A DNA stretch of 32,074 bases from JBJMHZ01 sp045807125 (GCA_045807125.1 JBJMHZ010000024.1:1-32074); one strand, 5' to 3'. Shown: positions 15,845 to 24,025, numbered from the stretch's first letter. A program made the numbers and translations. Notes: generated by a model not told the origin, from the letters alone.

Positions 15845-16858
15845 ATGGCGAGGGCCCGCACCGTGTGGACGGCGCTCGCGATCGTCTACGTGGTCTGGGG
15901 TTCGACCTACCTCGCGATGCGCTACCTCGTGGAGACGATCTCGCCGTTCCTCGGCGGCGCCTTCCGCTTCCTGCTCGCCGGGGTCCTGCTCGGGGCTGTC
16001 CTCGCCGGCACCGGCGGGTGGCGGCGACTGCGGATCTCCTGGCCAGAGGCGGCCGCCAGCGGGCTCGTCGGCCTGCTGCTCCTCGTCGGGGGCAATGCGC
16101 TGGTCATGGTGGCCGAGCAGTCGATCTCCTCGGGGCTGGCGGCGCTGTGCGTGGCTGCGGTGCCGCTGTTCGTGGTGGTCCTTCGCCTCGCGACCGGCGA
16201 CCGGCCGCTGCCCGCGACCGTCCTCGGCGTGGTCGTCGGCTTCGTCGGCATCGCGACGCTGGTGCAGCCCGGCGGCGGCAACATGACCGGCGTGCTCACG
16301 GTGATCCTGGCCGCGTTCTCCTGGTCGGTCGGCTCGTTCCTGTCCGGGCGCATCCGGCTGCCCGCCGATCCGCTCGTCGGCACCACCTACGAGATGCTCG
16401 TCGGCGGGCTGGTGCTGCTGGCGATATCGGCGGCCAGGGGCGACGTGACGTCGTTCTCGGCCGGCCACGTCTCGCGCGCGTCCTGGATAGCCCTGGCCTA
16501 CCTGGTGGTCTTCGGCTCGCTGGTCGCCTTCAGCGCCTACGTGTGGCTGCTGCAATCGGCTCCGATCTCCACGGTCTCGACGTACGCCTACGTCAACCCG
16601 GCGGTGGCCGTCCTGCTCGGCATGATCGCCGGTGAGGCGCTGTCCTGGCGGATCCTGATCGGCGGGGCGCTGGTCATCGTGGCGGTGGCCGTCGTCGTGA
16701 CCGCCGAGGGGCGGGCCCGCGCGCGGGCGCATCGCGAGGACCCGGCCGCCGGACCGACCGGCGCGGGGCTGCCGCCCGGAGCCGATCCCGGATCGGAGCG
16801 CTGCGAGGCGCGGCAGCAGCCGGCCGGGGCGCCCGGACGGGCCGTCGAGCGCCGCTGA
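15845..16858 (+). CDS. EamA/DMT superfamily exporter
   Basis: The 337-residue product is a ten-helix drug/metabolite transporter with two EamA halves. The first helix carries VVWGSTYLAMRYLVETISPF, the family hallmark. The second half begins near FSWSVGSFLSGRI and ends with TYAYVNPAVAVLLGMIAGE. The Arg/Ala/Gly-rich tail after residue 285 is cytoplasmic. The family exports amino acids, small metabolites or drugs; the substrate is not readable. GGAGG 5 nt before ATG 15845 fixes the start. It lies 51 bp before the phosphorylase-like gene and may be transcribed with it and the MFS gene. The dyad at 15738-15753 sits in its promoter region. Confidence 0.9.
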   Translation: MARARTVWTALAIVYVVWGSTYLAMRYLVETISPFLGGAFRFLLAGVLLGAVLAGTGGWRRLRISWPEAAASGLVGLLLLVGGNALVMVAEQSISSGLAALCVAAVPLFVVVLRLATGDRPLPATVLGVVVGFVGIATLVQPGGGNMTGVLTVILAAFSWSVGSFLSGRIRLPADPLVGTTYEMLVGGLVLLAISAARGDVTSFSAGHVSRASWIALAYLVVFGSLVAFSAYVWLLQSAPISTVSTYAYVNPAVAVLLGMIAGEALSWRILIGGALVIVAVAVVVTAEGRARARAHREDPAAGPTGAGLPPGADPGSERCEARQQPAGAPGRAVERR

Positions 16859-16909
16859 CCTGCGGGACCGCCTGCCGGTGCCCCGCCGTCCGTGCGGCAG
16901 GATGGGCCG

Positions 16910-17656
16910 ATGGAGCTCGATCGCCAAGCCTGCCTCGACGCCCTCGGCGTCGGCGAGGCCGACGTCCCGCGCCTCGCGCTGGTCACGAGCGCGTGGGCGC
17001 ACGGCACGCCGCCGCTCGAGGCGCTGGGCCGGCTCGGCGACGTCGGCCCGGTCGGGCTGGCCGGCATGCGGCTGATCCGCACCGCGCGTGGCTCGCTGCT
17101 GCACTGCGGGGCGTACGGCGCGGCCCGGGCGGTCGAGCCGGTGCACCTGGCCGGCACCGTCGGCACGCCGGTGGCCATCCTCGTCGGCTGGTGCGTCGCG
17201 CTCCAGCCGGGGCTCGCCGCCGACGACGTCGTGCTCGCGCAGACGGCGACGATCGGCGAGGGCGCGTCGCAGTACTACGGCGGCCAGGGCACCGCGACCG
17301 CTGACCCCGACCTCACCGACGCCGCCGCGGCAGCCCTCGGCGGTCATGGCCTCACCGCCCACCGGGGGCGGGTGGTCACCGCCGGCGCGCTGCTCGGTCC
17401 GGAGCCTCGGCTCGTCGAGTCGTGGGCGGGAGCCGGGCACCTGGCGCTCGACCTGGAGACCTCGGCGGTGCTGAGCGCGGCCGCCCATCTCGGCATGCGC
17501 GCGGTGGCCCTGCTCCTGGTGCGCCACCCGATGCTCGAGGACGCGGCCTGGCTCACGACGATCCGGGCCGCCAGCGACCGCGTCCACGGCCCTTCGGTGC
17601 TACGGCTCCTCGACGCGGCGGTCGAGATCGGACTGAGCGCGCCGCCGGTCGGCTGA
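16910..17656 (+). CDS. Nucleoside phosphorylase-like (PNP/UDP superfamily) protein
   Basis: The 248-residue product shows the nucleoside phosphorylase I fold: an early strand ALVTSAW, the central QTATIGEGASQYYGGQG segment with ATADPDLTDAAAAAL (typical of uridine or purine phosphorylases), and LALDLETSAVLSAAAHLGMRAVALLLV, which matches the D-x-E-T/S substrate-binding helix. It would cleave a nucleoside to base plus ribose-1-phosphate; the exact substrate is unclear, and the usual phosphate-binding Gly-Arg loop near the N-terminus is not obvious. It sits between two exporter genes, 51 bp after EamA and 22 bp before the MFS gene. ATG 16910 has no good ribosome site; a CAGGAT box 6 nt upstream hints at a leaderless start. 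Confidence 0.72.
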   Translation: MELDRQACLDALGVGEADVPRLALVTSAWAHGTPPLEALGRLGDVGPVGLAGMRLIRTARGSLLHCGAYGAARAVEPVHLAGTVGTPVAILVGWCVALQPGLAADDVVLAQTATIGEGASQYYGGQGTATADPDLTDAAAAALGGHGLTAHRGRVVTAGALLGPEPRLVESWAGAGHLALDLETSAVLSAAAHLGMRAVALLLVRHPMLEDAAWLTTIRAASDRVHGPSVLRLLDAAVEIGLSAPPVG

Positions 17657-17678
17657 CGACGGGCGAGGGAGGCGGCAG

Positions 17679-19334
17679 ATGGCCGAGCGGCCGGGCGCGC
17701 CCGGGGCTTCCTGGCGGGTCCGCCGCTGGTCGCTGGTGGTCGTCTGCGCGATCCTCTTCCTGACCTTCCTCGACAACACGATCGTCAGCGTGACGCTGGC
17801 GACACTGCAGAACGACCTCGGTCCCGGCATCACGGCGCTGCAGTGGATCGTCGACGGCTACCTGCTGACGTTCGCGGCGCTCATGCTCACCGGGGGCACG
17901 CTCGGCGACCTCTTCGGCCGCAAGAAGGTCATGCTCGGCGGCGTCGCCGTCTTCTGCGCCGGCTCGGTGGTCGCCGCGCTGGCGAGGAGCGGCGCAGGCG
18001 CCGACCAGGTCATCGCCGGCCGGGTGATCATGGGCGTCGGCGCGGCCGCGTCCGAGCCGGGCACGCTGTCGATGCTGCGCCACCTCTTCCCCGACCGGCA
18101 GGAGCGGGCGCACGCGATCGGCGCGTGGGCGGGCGTGTCCGGCGCTGCGCTGGCGTTCGGCCCGATCGTCGGCGGCCTCCTCGTCGGCCACGGTGGCTGG
18201 CCCGACGTGTTCTGGTTCAACCTGGCCCTCGGCCTGCTCGCGCTCGTCGCGGCCCTCGTCGTCCTGCCCGAGTGCTCCGACCCCGAGGGCCGCCGCCTCG
18301 ACGCGCTTGGCCTGGCCCTCGGCGCCGGAGCCGTGACAGCGGCGACGTTCGGCGTCATCCAGGGCGAGCTGTCCGGCTTCCGCACCTGGTGGATCGTCCT
18401 GCTGCTCGCCGGCTCGGTGGCCCTGGGCGTCGCCTTCGTCGCCCACGAGCGACGCGCGGTCGACCCGGTGCTGAAGCTCGAGCTCTTCCGCGAGCCCACG
18501 TTCACCGCCGCCAACGTCGTCGCGTTCGTCACCAACTTCGGCGTCATCGCGGTGTTCTTCTTCGTGGTGCTCTACCTGGCCGTCATCGGGACGTTCTCCG
18601 GGTACGACATCGCGGCGCAGTTCGCCGCCATGGCCGCGGCGATGATGGTGGCCGCCGGTGCGGCGGCGGCCTGGGTCGCGCGGCGCGGGCCGCGGCTGCC
18701 GACCGCGCTCGGCTGCCTGCTCGCCGGCGGCGGGATGTTCGCGGTCGACGCCGTCATCGGGCCGCGGGTGAGCTCATGGACGCTCGCCGTCGCGCTGGCC
18801 GTCGTCGGCTTCGGCTTCGGGCTCACGCTGGTCACGATGACCGCCTCGGTGCTGACGATCGTGCCGGGCGAGCGCAGCGGCATGGCGGCCTCGACCGTCA
18901 ACACGTTCCGCGAGCTGGGCGGCGTCTTCGGCACCGCCGTGCTCGGCGCGATCCTCAACAGCCAGATCACCGGTCACCTGCGGGCCGAGATGGCCGCGCT
19001 GGACCTGCCGTCGTCGATCCAGAGCATGGTCGTCCACCTGGTCACCAGCGGCGGCATCCAGCAGAACCAGGGCCTGGTGCAGAACCTGGGCTCCCGCGGC
19101 GGCGCCGCCGGCGCGTGCGCGCCCGCCGACATGGCCTGCCGGGTGCTCGGCGCGGCGTACGATGCCTTCTACTCGGGCCTGCACGTCGCCCTCGTCATCT
19201 CCGGCGCCATGCTGCTCGCCACCGTGCCGGTGGCCCTGCTGATGCGGGCCGGTGACCGCGCTCCCGGCGAGGACGCGCCGGGCAGCCGGCGGCGACTGCC
19301 GCTCCTGGCCGGCCGAGGCTCGCGGGAGCGCTGA
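17679..19334 (+). CDS. MFS exporter, DHA2 (EmrB/QacA) family
   Basis: The 551-residue product has the 14-helix layout of drug:H+ antiporter family 2. The first helix holds FLTFLDNTIVSVTLATLQ, with the acidic residue in helix 1. Motif A is GGTLGDLFGRKKVML and motif C is GVSGAALAFGPIVGGLL. A long outer loop (about 440-490, containing two Cys) lies before the last helix, and the tail is basic. Such proteins export drugs, cations or lipids by proton exchange. GGGAGG precedes the ATG by 6 nt. It starts 22 bp after the phosphorylase-like gene, in the same direction, and ends 14 bp before the convergent aldolase gene. Confidence 0.92.
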   Translation: MAERPGAPGASWRVRRWSLVVVCAILFLTFLDNTIVSVTLATLQNDLGPGITALQWIVDGYLLTFAALMLTGGTLGDLFGRKKVMLGGVAVFCAGSVVAALARSGAGADQVIAGRVIMGVGAAASEPGTLSMLRHLFPDRQERAHAIGAWAGVSGAALAFGPIVGGLLVGHGGWPDVFWFNLALGLLALVAALVVLPECSDPEGRRLDALGLALGAGAVTAATFGVIQGELSGFRTWWIVLLLAGSVALGVAFVAHERRAVDPVLKLELFREPTFTAANVVAFVTNFGVIAVFFFVVLYLAVIGTFSGYDIAAQFAAMAAAMMVAAGAAAAWVARRGPRLPTALGCLLAGGGMFAVDAVIGPRVSSWTLAVALAVVGFGFGLTLVTMTASVLTIVPGERSGMAASTVNTFRELGGVFGTAVLGAILNSQITGHLRAEMAALDLPSSIQSMVVHLVTSGGIQQNQGLVQNLGSRGGAAGACAPADMACRVLGAAYDAFYSGLHVALVISGAMLLATVPVALLMRAGDRAPGEDAPGSRRRLPLLAGRGSRER

Positions 19335-19348
19335 GCGGCCGGTGCTGG

Positions 19349-19999
19349 TCAGTGCTGGCCGGGCGCGGTGCGGCGCAGGTGCTCGCGGTACGCCGGTGGG
19401 CACTCGGTGGCCGCGTCGCCGAGCAGCAGGGCCCGGTAGGTGAGCGCGGCCGCCTCCTCCAGGTTGAGCGCCCGCTTGAGCGCCAGCTCGACCGAGTCGG
19501 CGACGACCGAGCAGCCGTGGTGGGCGAGGACCACGCAGTTGGCATCGGCGAGCGCGGCAGCCGCCACCTCCGCGAGCTCCTGCGTCCCGCACGGGTGGAA
19601 CGGCGTCGAGACGACCCGGTCGACGTAAGCGACGTGGTCGGTGGTGATGCAGCGGATCGGGTGGCCGAGGGCGTCGAGCAGCACCGACGCCTGCGGGTGC
19701 AGGTGGACCACGGCGTTGACGTCCGGCCGGGCGCGGTAGCTCTCGACGTGCAGGCGCCACTCGCTCGTCGGCGTGGCCGCGCCGCCGCGCACCGTCCCGT
19801 CGACGCCGATGACGGCGAACCGGTCCTCGGAGAGCGCGTCGAGCCAGCTGCCGGCCGCCGTGACGACCAGCTCGCCGGCGCCGGGCAGGCGCGCCGACAG
19901 GTTGCCGCCCGAGCCGACGACGAGACCGCGGGCCACGGCCGTGCGCCCCGCGGCCGCCAGCTGGCCGGCGAGCGCGGCATGGGCGGCGGCGAGCGGCAT
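19349..19999 (-). CDS. Class II aldolase/adducin family protein (FucA-like)
   Basis: The 216-residue product has the length and motifs of fuculose-phosphate-type aldolases: GSGGNLSAR (about 29-37) for phosphate binding, the catalytic Glu in TPTSEWRLH (E80), zinc ligands in VVHLHP (H99, H101) and AHHG (near H160). It would split a sugar 1-phosphate into DHAP plus an aldehyde, or act on a related substrate. No kinase or isomerase for the pathway is adjacent. It lies 30 bp after the unknown gene on the same strand, so the two may share a transcript. A CAGACT box 6 nt before the ATG is compatible with leaderless initiation. Confidence 0.88.
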   Translation of the reverse strand: MPLAAAHAALAGQLAAAGRTAVARGLVVGSGGNLSARLPGAGELVVTAAGSWLDALSEDRFAVIGVDGTVRGGAATPTSEWRLHVESYRARPDVNAVVHLHPQASVLLDALGHPIRCITTDHVAYVDRVVSTPFHPCGTQELAEVAAAALADANCVVLAHHGCSVVADSVELALKRALNLEEAAALTYRALLLGDAATECPPAYREHLRRTAPGQH

Positions 20000-20029
20000 G
20001 CCGCGAGTCTGCCAGGCCGGACGGGCCCC

Positions 20030-20935
20030 TCAGCCGAGCAGGCCGAAGACCGACTCCCACGGCGCGACCAGCGCGGCGTGGGTCGGGGAGTCGAGGACGT
20101 CGGCGACCACCACCGCCTGGACGGCGGCCGTCACGACCCGCATGACGCCGCTGCTCGCGGCCAGCGGGGTGAGCCCGGCCAGCACCAGCGAGCGGGTGGC
20201 CACGAGCTGGGCCCGTGCCACCGTGCGCAGCCGGTCGGAGACGTAGGCGGCCCAGGTCGCCGCGTGCATGGCGCGCGACCAGTCGGCACCCGACGTCCGA
20301 GCCGCCGTCGCGGCGCGCTCGAGCCCGGCGAAGTCGGCCTCGTCGAGGCGGGCCAGCCGCTCGACGAGCTCGTGCATGACCGCCGCCTGCGGACCCAGGC
20401 CGGCGCCGGCGGGGAGCGCGACGGGGCGCTCGCGGGTCAGCTGCGCCCAAGGGCCGCCGAGCCGGGCGTAGGACTGCACGGACAGCTGCCCGCGCGCGTA
20501 CGCCGCCGCGACGGCGTCGGCGACGACCGCCACCGCGGCTGGGTGGCGCTGCACGGCCACGTCGTCGATCCGGTCCCACGTCCAGTCGAGCACGTCCTCG
20601 CGCACCATCGTGAGCAGGTCGGCGAGCCCGAACAGCGGCGTGGCCGAGAGCTGCTCGGCGAGGCCGTGCCCGGCCAGGGCGTCGAGACCGTCCTTCGCCA
20701 GGTGGTCGCGCACCGCCGCCACCGCGTCGGACATGCGCGGCGCCGCCGCGCACAGGTCGTCGACCTCGAGCCACGCCGCGTCGCGGGCGGCGTCCTCGCG
20801 GTGCACGGCTCGCAGCGCCGGGACGTCGGCCACGGTGAGGGTCAATGCCCGGTCGAGCACGTCGAGGACGCCGAGCGCGTTCTCGTGCCTGATCAGGTCC
20901 ATGCAGAGGACCGACGGGGACACGAGCGAGTACAT
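20030..20935 (-). CDS. Hypothetical protein, 301 aa, all-helical
   Basis: I do not recognise a family. The product is rich in Ala, Leu, Val and Asp and looks fully helical, with no signal peptide. The hydrophobic stretch MRVVTAAVQAVVVADVL near the C-terminus is too polar around it to be a sure membrane helix. A striking segment is LLTMVREDVLDWTWDRIDDVAVQRHPAAVAVVADAV in the middle, which the convergent frames do not match. GAGGAG 5 nt before the ATG supports the start. Codon use is like its neighbours. It precedes the class II aldolase gene by 30 bp on the same strand. Confidence 0.75.
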   Translation of the reverse strand: MYSLVSPSVLCMDLIRHENALGVLDVLDRALTLTVADVPALRAVHREDAARDAAWLEVDDLCAAAPRMSDAVAAVRDHLAKDGLDALAGHGLAEQLSATPLFGLADLLTMVREDVLDWTWDRIDDVAVQRHPAAVAVVADAVAAAYARGQLSVQSYARLGGPWAQLTRERPVALPAGAGLGPQAAVMHELVERLARLDEADFAGLERAATAARTSGADWSRAMHAATWAAYVSDRLRTVARAQLVATRSLVLAGLTPLAASSGVMRVVTAAVQAVVVADVLDSPTHAALVAPWESVFGLLG

Positions 20936-21265
20936 CGTGGCTCCTCAACCGGGATGGTCGGGTGCCTGGCCGGCACCGCCGTACCGGTACTGTTCCACGG
21001 CCGGTGACCGGTCGCCCTCGCCCATTCGGAGGAACTTGGCGCGTCCGCGCGCACGGTTCGCCCCGCGGCGTGCATCGGCAGGAGCGCTGCAACGCTTGAG
21101 CGCCGCCCGCCCGATTCACCCGATCGGCCGAGTCGTCCGGCCCGCGCGAAGCGCGCGCTTTACGGCGCGTCCGGCAGACCTCACACTGTCCCTCACTCCG
21201 CCGCCCTTCGGGTGCGCTGCGGCTCCCGCTCCGCCCTCACGTCCCTTCTGACCACCGGAGTCGCA
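20936..21265. other. 330-bp gap between divergent genes
   Basis: This holds the promoters of the unknown gene (-) and the APH-like kinase gene (+). A perfect 10-bp palindrome GTACCGGTAC lies at 20981-20990, 46 nt before the minus-strand start, and could be an operator. A small stem CGCGC-GAA-GCGCG lies at 21143-21155, followed by CGCTTTAC. I see no convincing gene. Confidence 0.5.
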
Positions 21266-22153
21266 GTGCTCGCCGCCGCCGACGGCGGAGCGGTGCTCCC
21301 CGCAGCCCCGCCACCGCTGCTGCCAGCGACCCGCGCCGTCCCGCACTGGGGCGCGCGCGAGGCCGCCCGCGCGCTCGACGTGGCGGCCGCGCTGCTCGAT
21401 CGCGACCTCGGCGCGGCCACGCTGGTGCGCGAGGTGTCCACCGTCGTGTTCCGGGTCGGCGACCTGGCCGCGAAGGTGCATCCGCCCGCCGCCGATGCCG
21501 AGCGGCATCGCGGCGTCTACGCGGCGCTGTCCGCCACGACCAGCACCCTGCGCCCGGTCGCCGGGCCGGTGCCAACTCCGCACGGGGTCGTCAGCCTCTG
21601 GCCGTGGTGCGCGGGGCCGGGCGCGATCGGCTGGCCGGAGATCGGGGCCCTGCTGCGGCGATTCCACGACGAGACCGCGTCCATCGGTGCGCTCGTCAGC
21701 GTGCCGGTCCCGCCGTGGCGGCCGCTGTCGCGGCTCCCCGAGCAGGTCGCCGGGCTGGACCCGGCGACGGCGGCCGCTCTGCTCGAAGCGCGCGACCGGC
21801 TGGTGGCCGCAGCGGGGGACCTGCGCAGCGATCTCGGGCACGGCGTCATCCACGGCGACGTCTCGGCCGAGAACGCGCTGCGGGCCGCGAGCGGTGACCC
21901 CGTGCTGATCGACCTCGACTTCGTCGCGACCGGCCCGCGCGAGTACGACCTCGTCGGTGCCTACCTGCGGCTGCGGGCCGGTGAGATCTCGCCGTCGACG
22001 TACGACGCGTTCTGCGCGGCGTACGGAGCCGACGTGCGCTCCTGGGACGGCCTGCCGCTCGTGACCGACATCTGCGAGCTCGGCGCGCTCACGTTCTCGC
22101 TGTGGATGGGTGGGCCGGCCCCGGCCTCCGGCGCCCCCAGCGTCAGCAGGTAG
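21266..22153 (+). CDS. Aminoglycoside phosphotransferase-like (APH family) kinase
   Basis: The 295-residue product has the APH/choline-kinase fold. The N-lobe has REVSTVVFRVGDLAAKVHPP with the ATP-binding Lys. The C-lobe has the Brenner motif VIHGDVSAENAL (H196, D198, N203) and the metal-binding VLIDLDFVATGPREYDL (D216, D218). These enzymes phosphorylate small molecules such as aminoglycosides, choline, fructosamines or macrolides; the substrate is unknown. I chose GTG 21266 because CGGAG lies 5 nt before it; the frame is open further upstream but has no better site. The last 64 codons overlap, on the opposite strand, the end of the phosphatase frame, and the tail GGPAPASGAPSVSR does not look conserved. 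Confidence 0.85.
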   Translation: MLAAADGGAVLPAAPPPLLPATRAVPHWGAREAARALDVAAALLDRDLGAATLVREVSTVVFRVGDLAAKVHPPAADAERHRGVYAALSATTSTLRPVAGPVPTPHGVVSLWPWCAGPGAIGWPEIGALLRRFHDETASIGALVSVPVPPWRPLSRLPEQVAGLDPATAAALLEARDRLVAAAGDLRSDLGHGVIHGDVSAENALRAASGDPVLIDLDFVATGPREYDLVGAYLRLRAGEISPSTYDAFCAAYGADVRSWDGLPLVTDICELGALTFSLWMGGPAPASGAPSVSR

Positions 22154-22683
22154 GCGGCGAACCGGGCGTTGTTGACGGCCCGGAAGCGGCGCTCGCGCAC
22201 GAGGGTCAGCGCCGTCGCGCCGTCGACCCCGAGCAGCCCGCGGACCACCAGGGCGGTCACGAGCCCGGACCGGTTGCGGCCGTACGTGCAGTGCACCAGG
22301 GCCCGCCGGCCGGCGGCGAGAGCCTCCACGAGCGCGGTGGCCAGCCCCTCGACGACCACGAGGTCGGGCAGCTCGTCGGTATCGACGAAGGGGTGCTTCA
22401 GGTAGGCGAGCCCCTCCAGCTCGGCCGGGTCGGGGTGCGCGTCCGCGTCGGCGAGATCGGCGACCACCGTGACGCCCCGCTCCCGGACCCAGCCGTAGTC
22501 GACCGGGGAGCCGGCGATCCACAACCGGCCGCGCAGGATCTCCGACGGGGGGTCGGGGCGCGCCGGCGGGCCGTCGGCGCCCGGCTCCAGCTCAGCGGGG
22601 TAGCGGGGCGGCGTCAGCAGGTCGAGGGTCGGTGGCCCGGTCGATGGCTCGGTCGGCTCGGTCGGCTCGGTCGGTGGCGTCAT
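21961..22683 (-). CDS. Dual-specificity-type protein phosphatase with extended C-terminus
   Basis: The 240-residue product begins with a PTEPTEPTEP repeat and a Pro-rich segment, then a cysteine-phosphatase domain (about 48-184). The active-site loop is HCTYGRNRSG with C132 and R138, and the likely general acid is in FVDTDELPD (D101 or D103). It would dephosphorylate protein or another phospho-substrate. The conserved core ends near LLTLGAP (about 184); the remaining 56 residues are antisense to the kinase gene and look unconserved, as if an earlier stop had been lost. The start is uncertain: ATG 22683 follows a G-rich stretch, while ATG 22719 directly abuts a hairpin. Confidence 0.8.
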   Translation of the reverse strand: MTPPTEPTEPTEPSTGPPTLDLLTPPRYPAELEPGADGPPARPDPPSEILRGRLWIAGSPVDYGWVRERGVTVVADLADADAHPDPAELEGLAYLKHPFVDTDELPDLVVVEGLATALVEALAAGRRALVHCTYGRNRSGLVTALVVRGLLGVDGATALTLVRERRFRAVNNARFAAYLLTLGAPEAGAGPPIHSENVSAPSSQMSVTSGRPSQERTSAPYAAQNASYVDGEISPARSRR

Positions 22684-23000
22684 GACGCCCCCACCCTGCC
22701 CGCCCCGACCAGGACCCATGCCACCAGGGGGTGGCCCCGCCCGAGGTCGCACCTCGGGGGTCCAGGGGCTCGCCTGACGGCCAGAGAGCACTAGCCGGCA
22801 GGGTTTGACACTGCCCCTGATGGCTACCCTTGCACCGCGGCACCGGCAACGGCTGCCGCACCAAGCGTCGCCGGCCCTGCTCAGCAGCGAGCAGGCGGCC
22901 GGTACGGCGCGGACCGCGCGACGCCGGTGATCCGCCCGTCCCGCTCGACGGCCGTCCCGGATCGACGGTGCCGGACGACATCGACGACGGAGGTCGGCGC
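22684..23000. other. Hairpin-rich non-coding gap
   Basis: The 317-bp gap between the phosphatase start (-) and the 12-codon ORF (+) has no convincing gene. It holds GCCACC-AGGG-GGTGGC (22720-22735), CCGAGGT-CGC-ACCTCGG (22741-22757, with outer GCCCC/GGGGC pairing) and CCTGCTC-AGCAGC-GAGCAGG (22876-22895). A TTGACA at 22805-22810 is followed 14 nt later by TACCCT, a short-spaced promoter candidate for the + strand. Whether these form one structured RNA or are separate sites is unknown. Confidence 0.45.
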
Positions 23001-23039
23001 ATGATCGACACCGTCCCGGCGCCCGACGGGTCAGGATGA
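23001..23039 (+). CDS. 12-codon ORF translationally coupled to the next gene
   Basis: ATG 23001 has CGGAGG 7 nt upstream and codes MIDTVPAPDGSG. Its stop overlaps the ATG of the downstream gene as ATGA. The downstream ATG itself has only a poor ribosome site, so ribosomes ending this ORF could restart on it. It may be a leader peptide, or simply the true upstream entry point for the small gene. Confidence 0.4.
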   Translation: MIDTVPAPDGSG

Positions 23040-23368
23040 GCGCGCCCGGCGGCCACCGGACGGGCTGGCGCTGCCAGCTGCGGGTGCGCATCCCCGAGGC
23101 GCTGGCCAAGTCCGGTGAGGTGCTTGCGTTCCGCTCCGAGCTGGAGCGGGCGGCCGCCGCACGGGAGCTCACCATCATCTCGGTGCAGGCGGTCGCGGTC
23201 GACCGCTCGGTGTCGCTGGTGGTGGAGTCGGCCAGCGACGTCGAGGAGCTGATGGACGCGGTGAGCGCCACCGAGCAGCTGGTCCGCGGCGTGGCCGACA
23301 CCGTGTGGCCGCGGACCGACGGCGAGCAGGCGCTGCGCACCGAGTCGGTCGCGGCCCGGCGGCTGTAG
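23036..23368 (+). CDS. Hypothetical protein, 110 aa
   Basis: I recognise no family. The product has an alternating strand/helix pattern: WRCQLRVRIPEAL, a helix FRSELERAAAARE, a strand LTIISVQAVAVDRSVSLVVES, a helix DVEELMDAVSATEQLVRGVADTVW, and a short Arg-rich tail. This could be a single ferredoxin-like alpha/beta domain, by inference. It has no signal or membrane segment. The start ATG overlaps the stop of a 12-codon ORF with a strong ribosome site. It is convergent with clpP, 17 bp apart. Confidence 0.65.
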   Translation: MSAPGGHRTGWRCQLRVRIPEALAKSGEVLAFRSELERAAAARELTIISVQAVAVDRSVSLVVESASDVEELMDAVSATEQLVRGVADTVWPRTDGEQALRTESVAARRL

Positions 23369-23385
23369 GCGTCCTGACCCGGCGA

Positions 23386-24012
23386 TCAGGCCGAGGGCTG
23401 CTCCACCCGCTCGGTGCGGTCGATCACGTCGTCCACGATGCCGTAGGCCTTGGCCTCCTCGGACGTGAACCAGCGGTCGCGGTCGGAGTCGCGCTCGATC
23501 TGCTCGACGGTCTGGCTGGTGTGGTGGGCGATGCGCTCCATCATGATCCGCTTCATCCGGAGCAGCTGATCGGCCTGCGTCTTGATGTCGGACGCGGTGC
23601 CACCGATGCCACCGAGCGGCTGGTGCATGAGGATCGACGAGTAGCGGGTCGCGAACCGCTTGCCCTTGGTGCCGCCGCAGAGCAGGAACTGCCCCATCGA
23701 CGCGGCCAGGCCGAGCGCCACCGTGCTGACGTCGCAGGGGACGTACTGCATCGTGTCGTAGATCGCGAGACCGGCGTAGACCGAGCCGCCCGGGGAGTTG
23801 ATGTAGAGCGCGATGTCGCGACCGGGATCCTCCGCCGCCAGGTAGAGGAGCTGGGCGACGATGACCTTGGCGGACGAGTCGTTGACCTCGCCGTTGAGGA
23901 AGATGATCCGGTCGCGCATGAGGCGGTCGTAGACCAGCTCGGCGGACGCCATCGCCATCCCCTCGCGCGCGACGAACGGCTCGAGATCGGACGTGAATCG
24001 CTGCGGATGCAT
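23386..24012 (-). CDS. clpP: ATP-dependent Clp protease proteolytic subunit
   Basis: The 208-residue product is a full-length ClpP. The catalytic triad is S105 (GLAASMGQF), H130 (SILMHQPLGG) and D179 (ERDSDRDRWFT); the spacings of 25 and 49 residues equal those of E. coli ClpP. It forms the barrel that degrades substrates unfolded by ClpX or ClpC. It retains the N-terminal axial-loop region and the C-terminal EEAKAYGIVDDVI. It stands alone, without a second clpP, clpX or trigger-factor gene next to it, so it may be an additional paralogue. No Shine-Dalgarno is present; a TAGGCT box 7 nt before the ATG suggests a leaderless mRNA. Confidence 0.95.
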   Translation of the reverse strand: MHPQRFTSDLEPFVAREGMAMASAELVYDRLMRDRIIFLNGEVNDSSAKVIVAQLLYLAAEDPGRDIALYINSPGGSVYAGLAIYDTMQYVPCDVSTVALGLAASMGQFLLCGGTKGKRFATRYSSILMHQPLGGIGGTASDIKTQADQLLRMKRIMMERIAHHTSQTVEQIERDSDRDRWFTSEEAKAYGIVDDVIDRTERVEQPSA

Positions 24013-24019
24013 GGTTCGA

Positions 24020-24025
24020 AGCCTA
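24020..24025 (-). promoter_or_regulatory. Candidate -10 box (TAGGCT) of leaderless clpP
   Basis: On the minus strand TAGGCT ends 7 nt before the clpP ATG. This matches the TANNNT box and its spacing at three other starts in this window. Confidence 0.5.

Noticed and set aside
15635..17587. Long minus-strand open frame upstream of the Mpo1-like gene
   Set aside because: It is antisense to the EamA and phosphorylase-like genes; only the last 126 codons, with their own ribosome site, look like a protein.
21036..21251. TTG-start, 71-aa Arg/Pro/Ala-rich ORF after a GGAGG
   Set aside because: The spacing to TTG is only about 3 nt, the composition is that of random high-GC frames, and it lies in a divergent promoter region.
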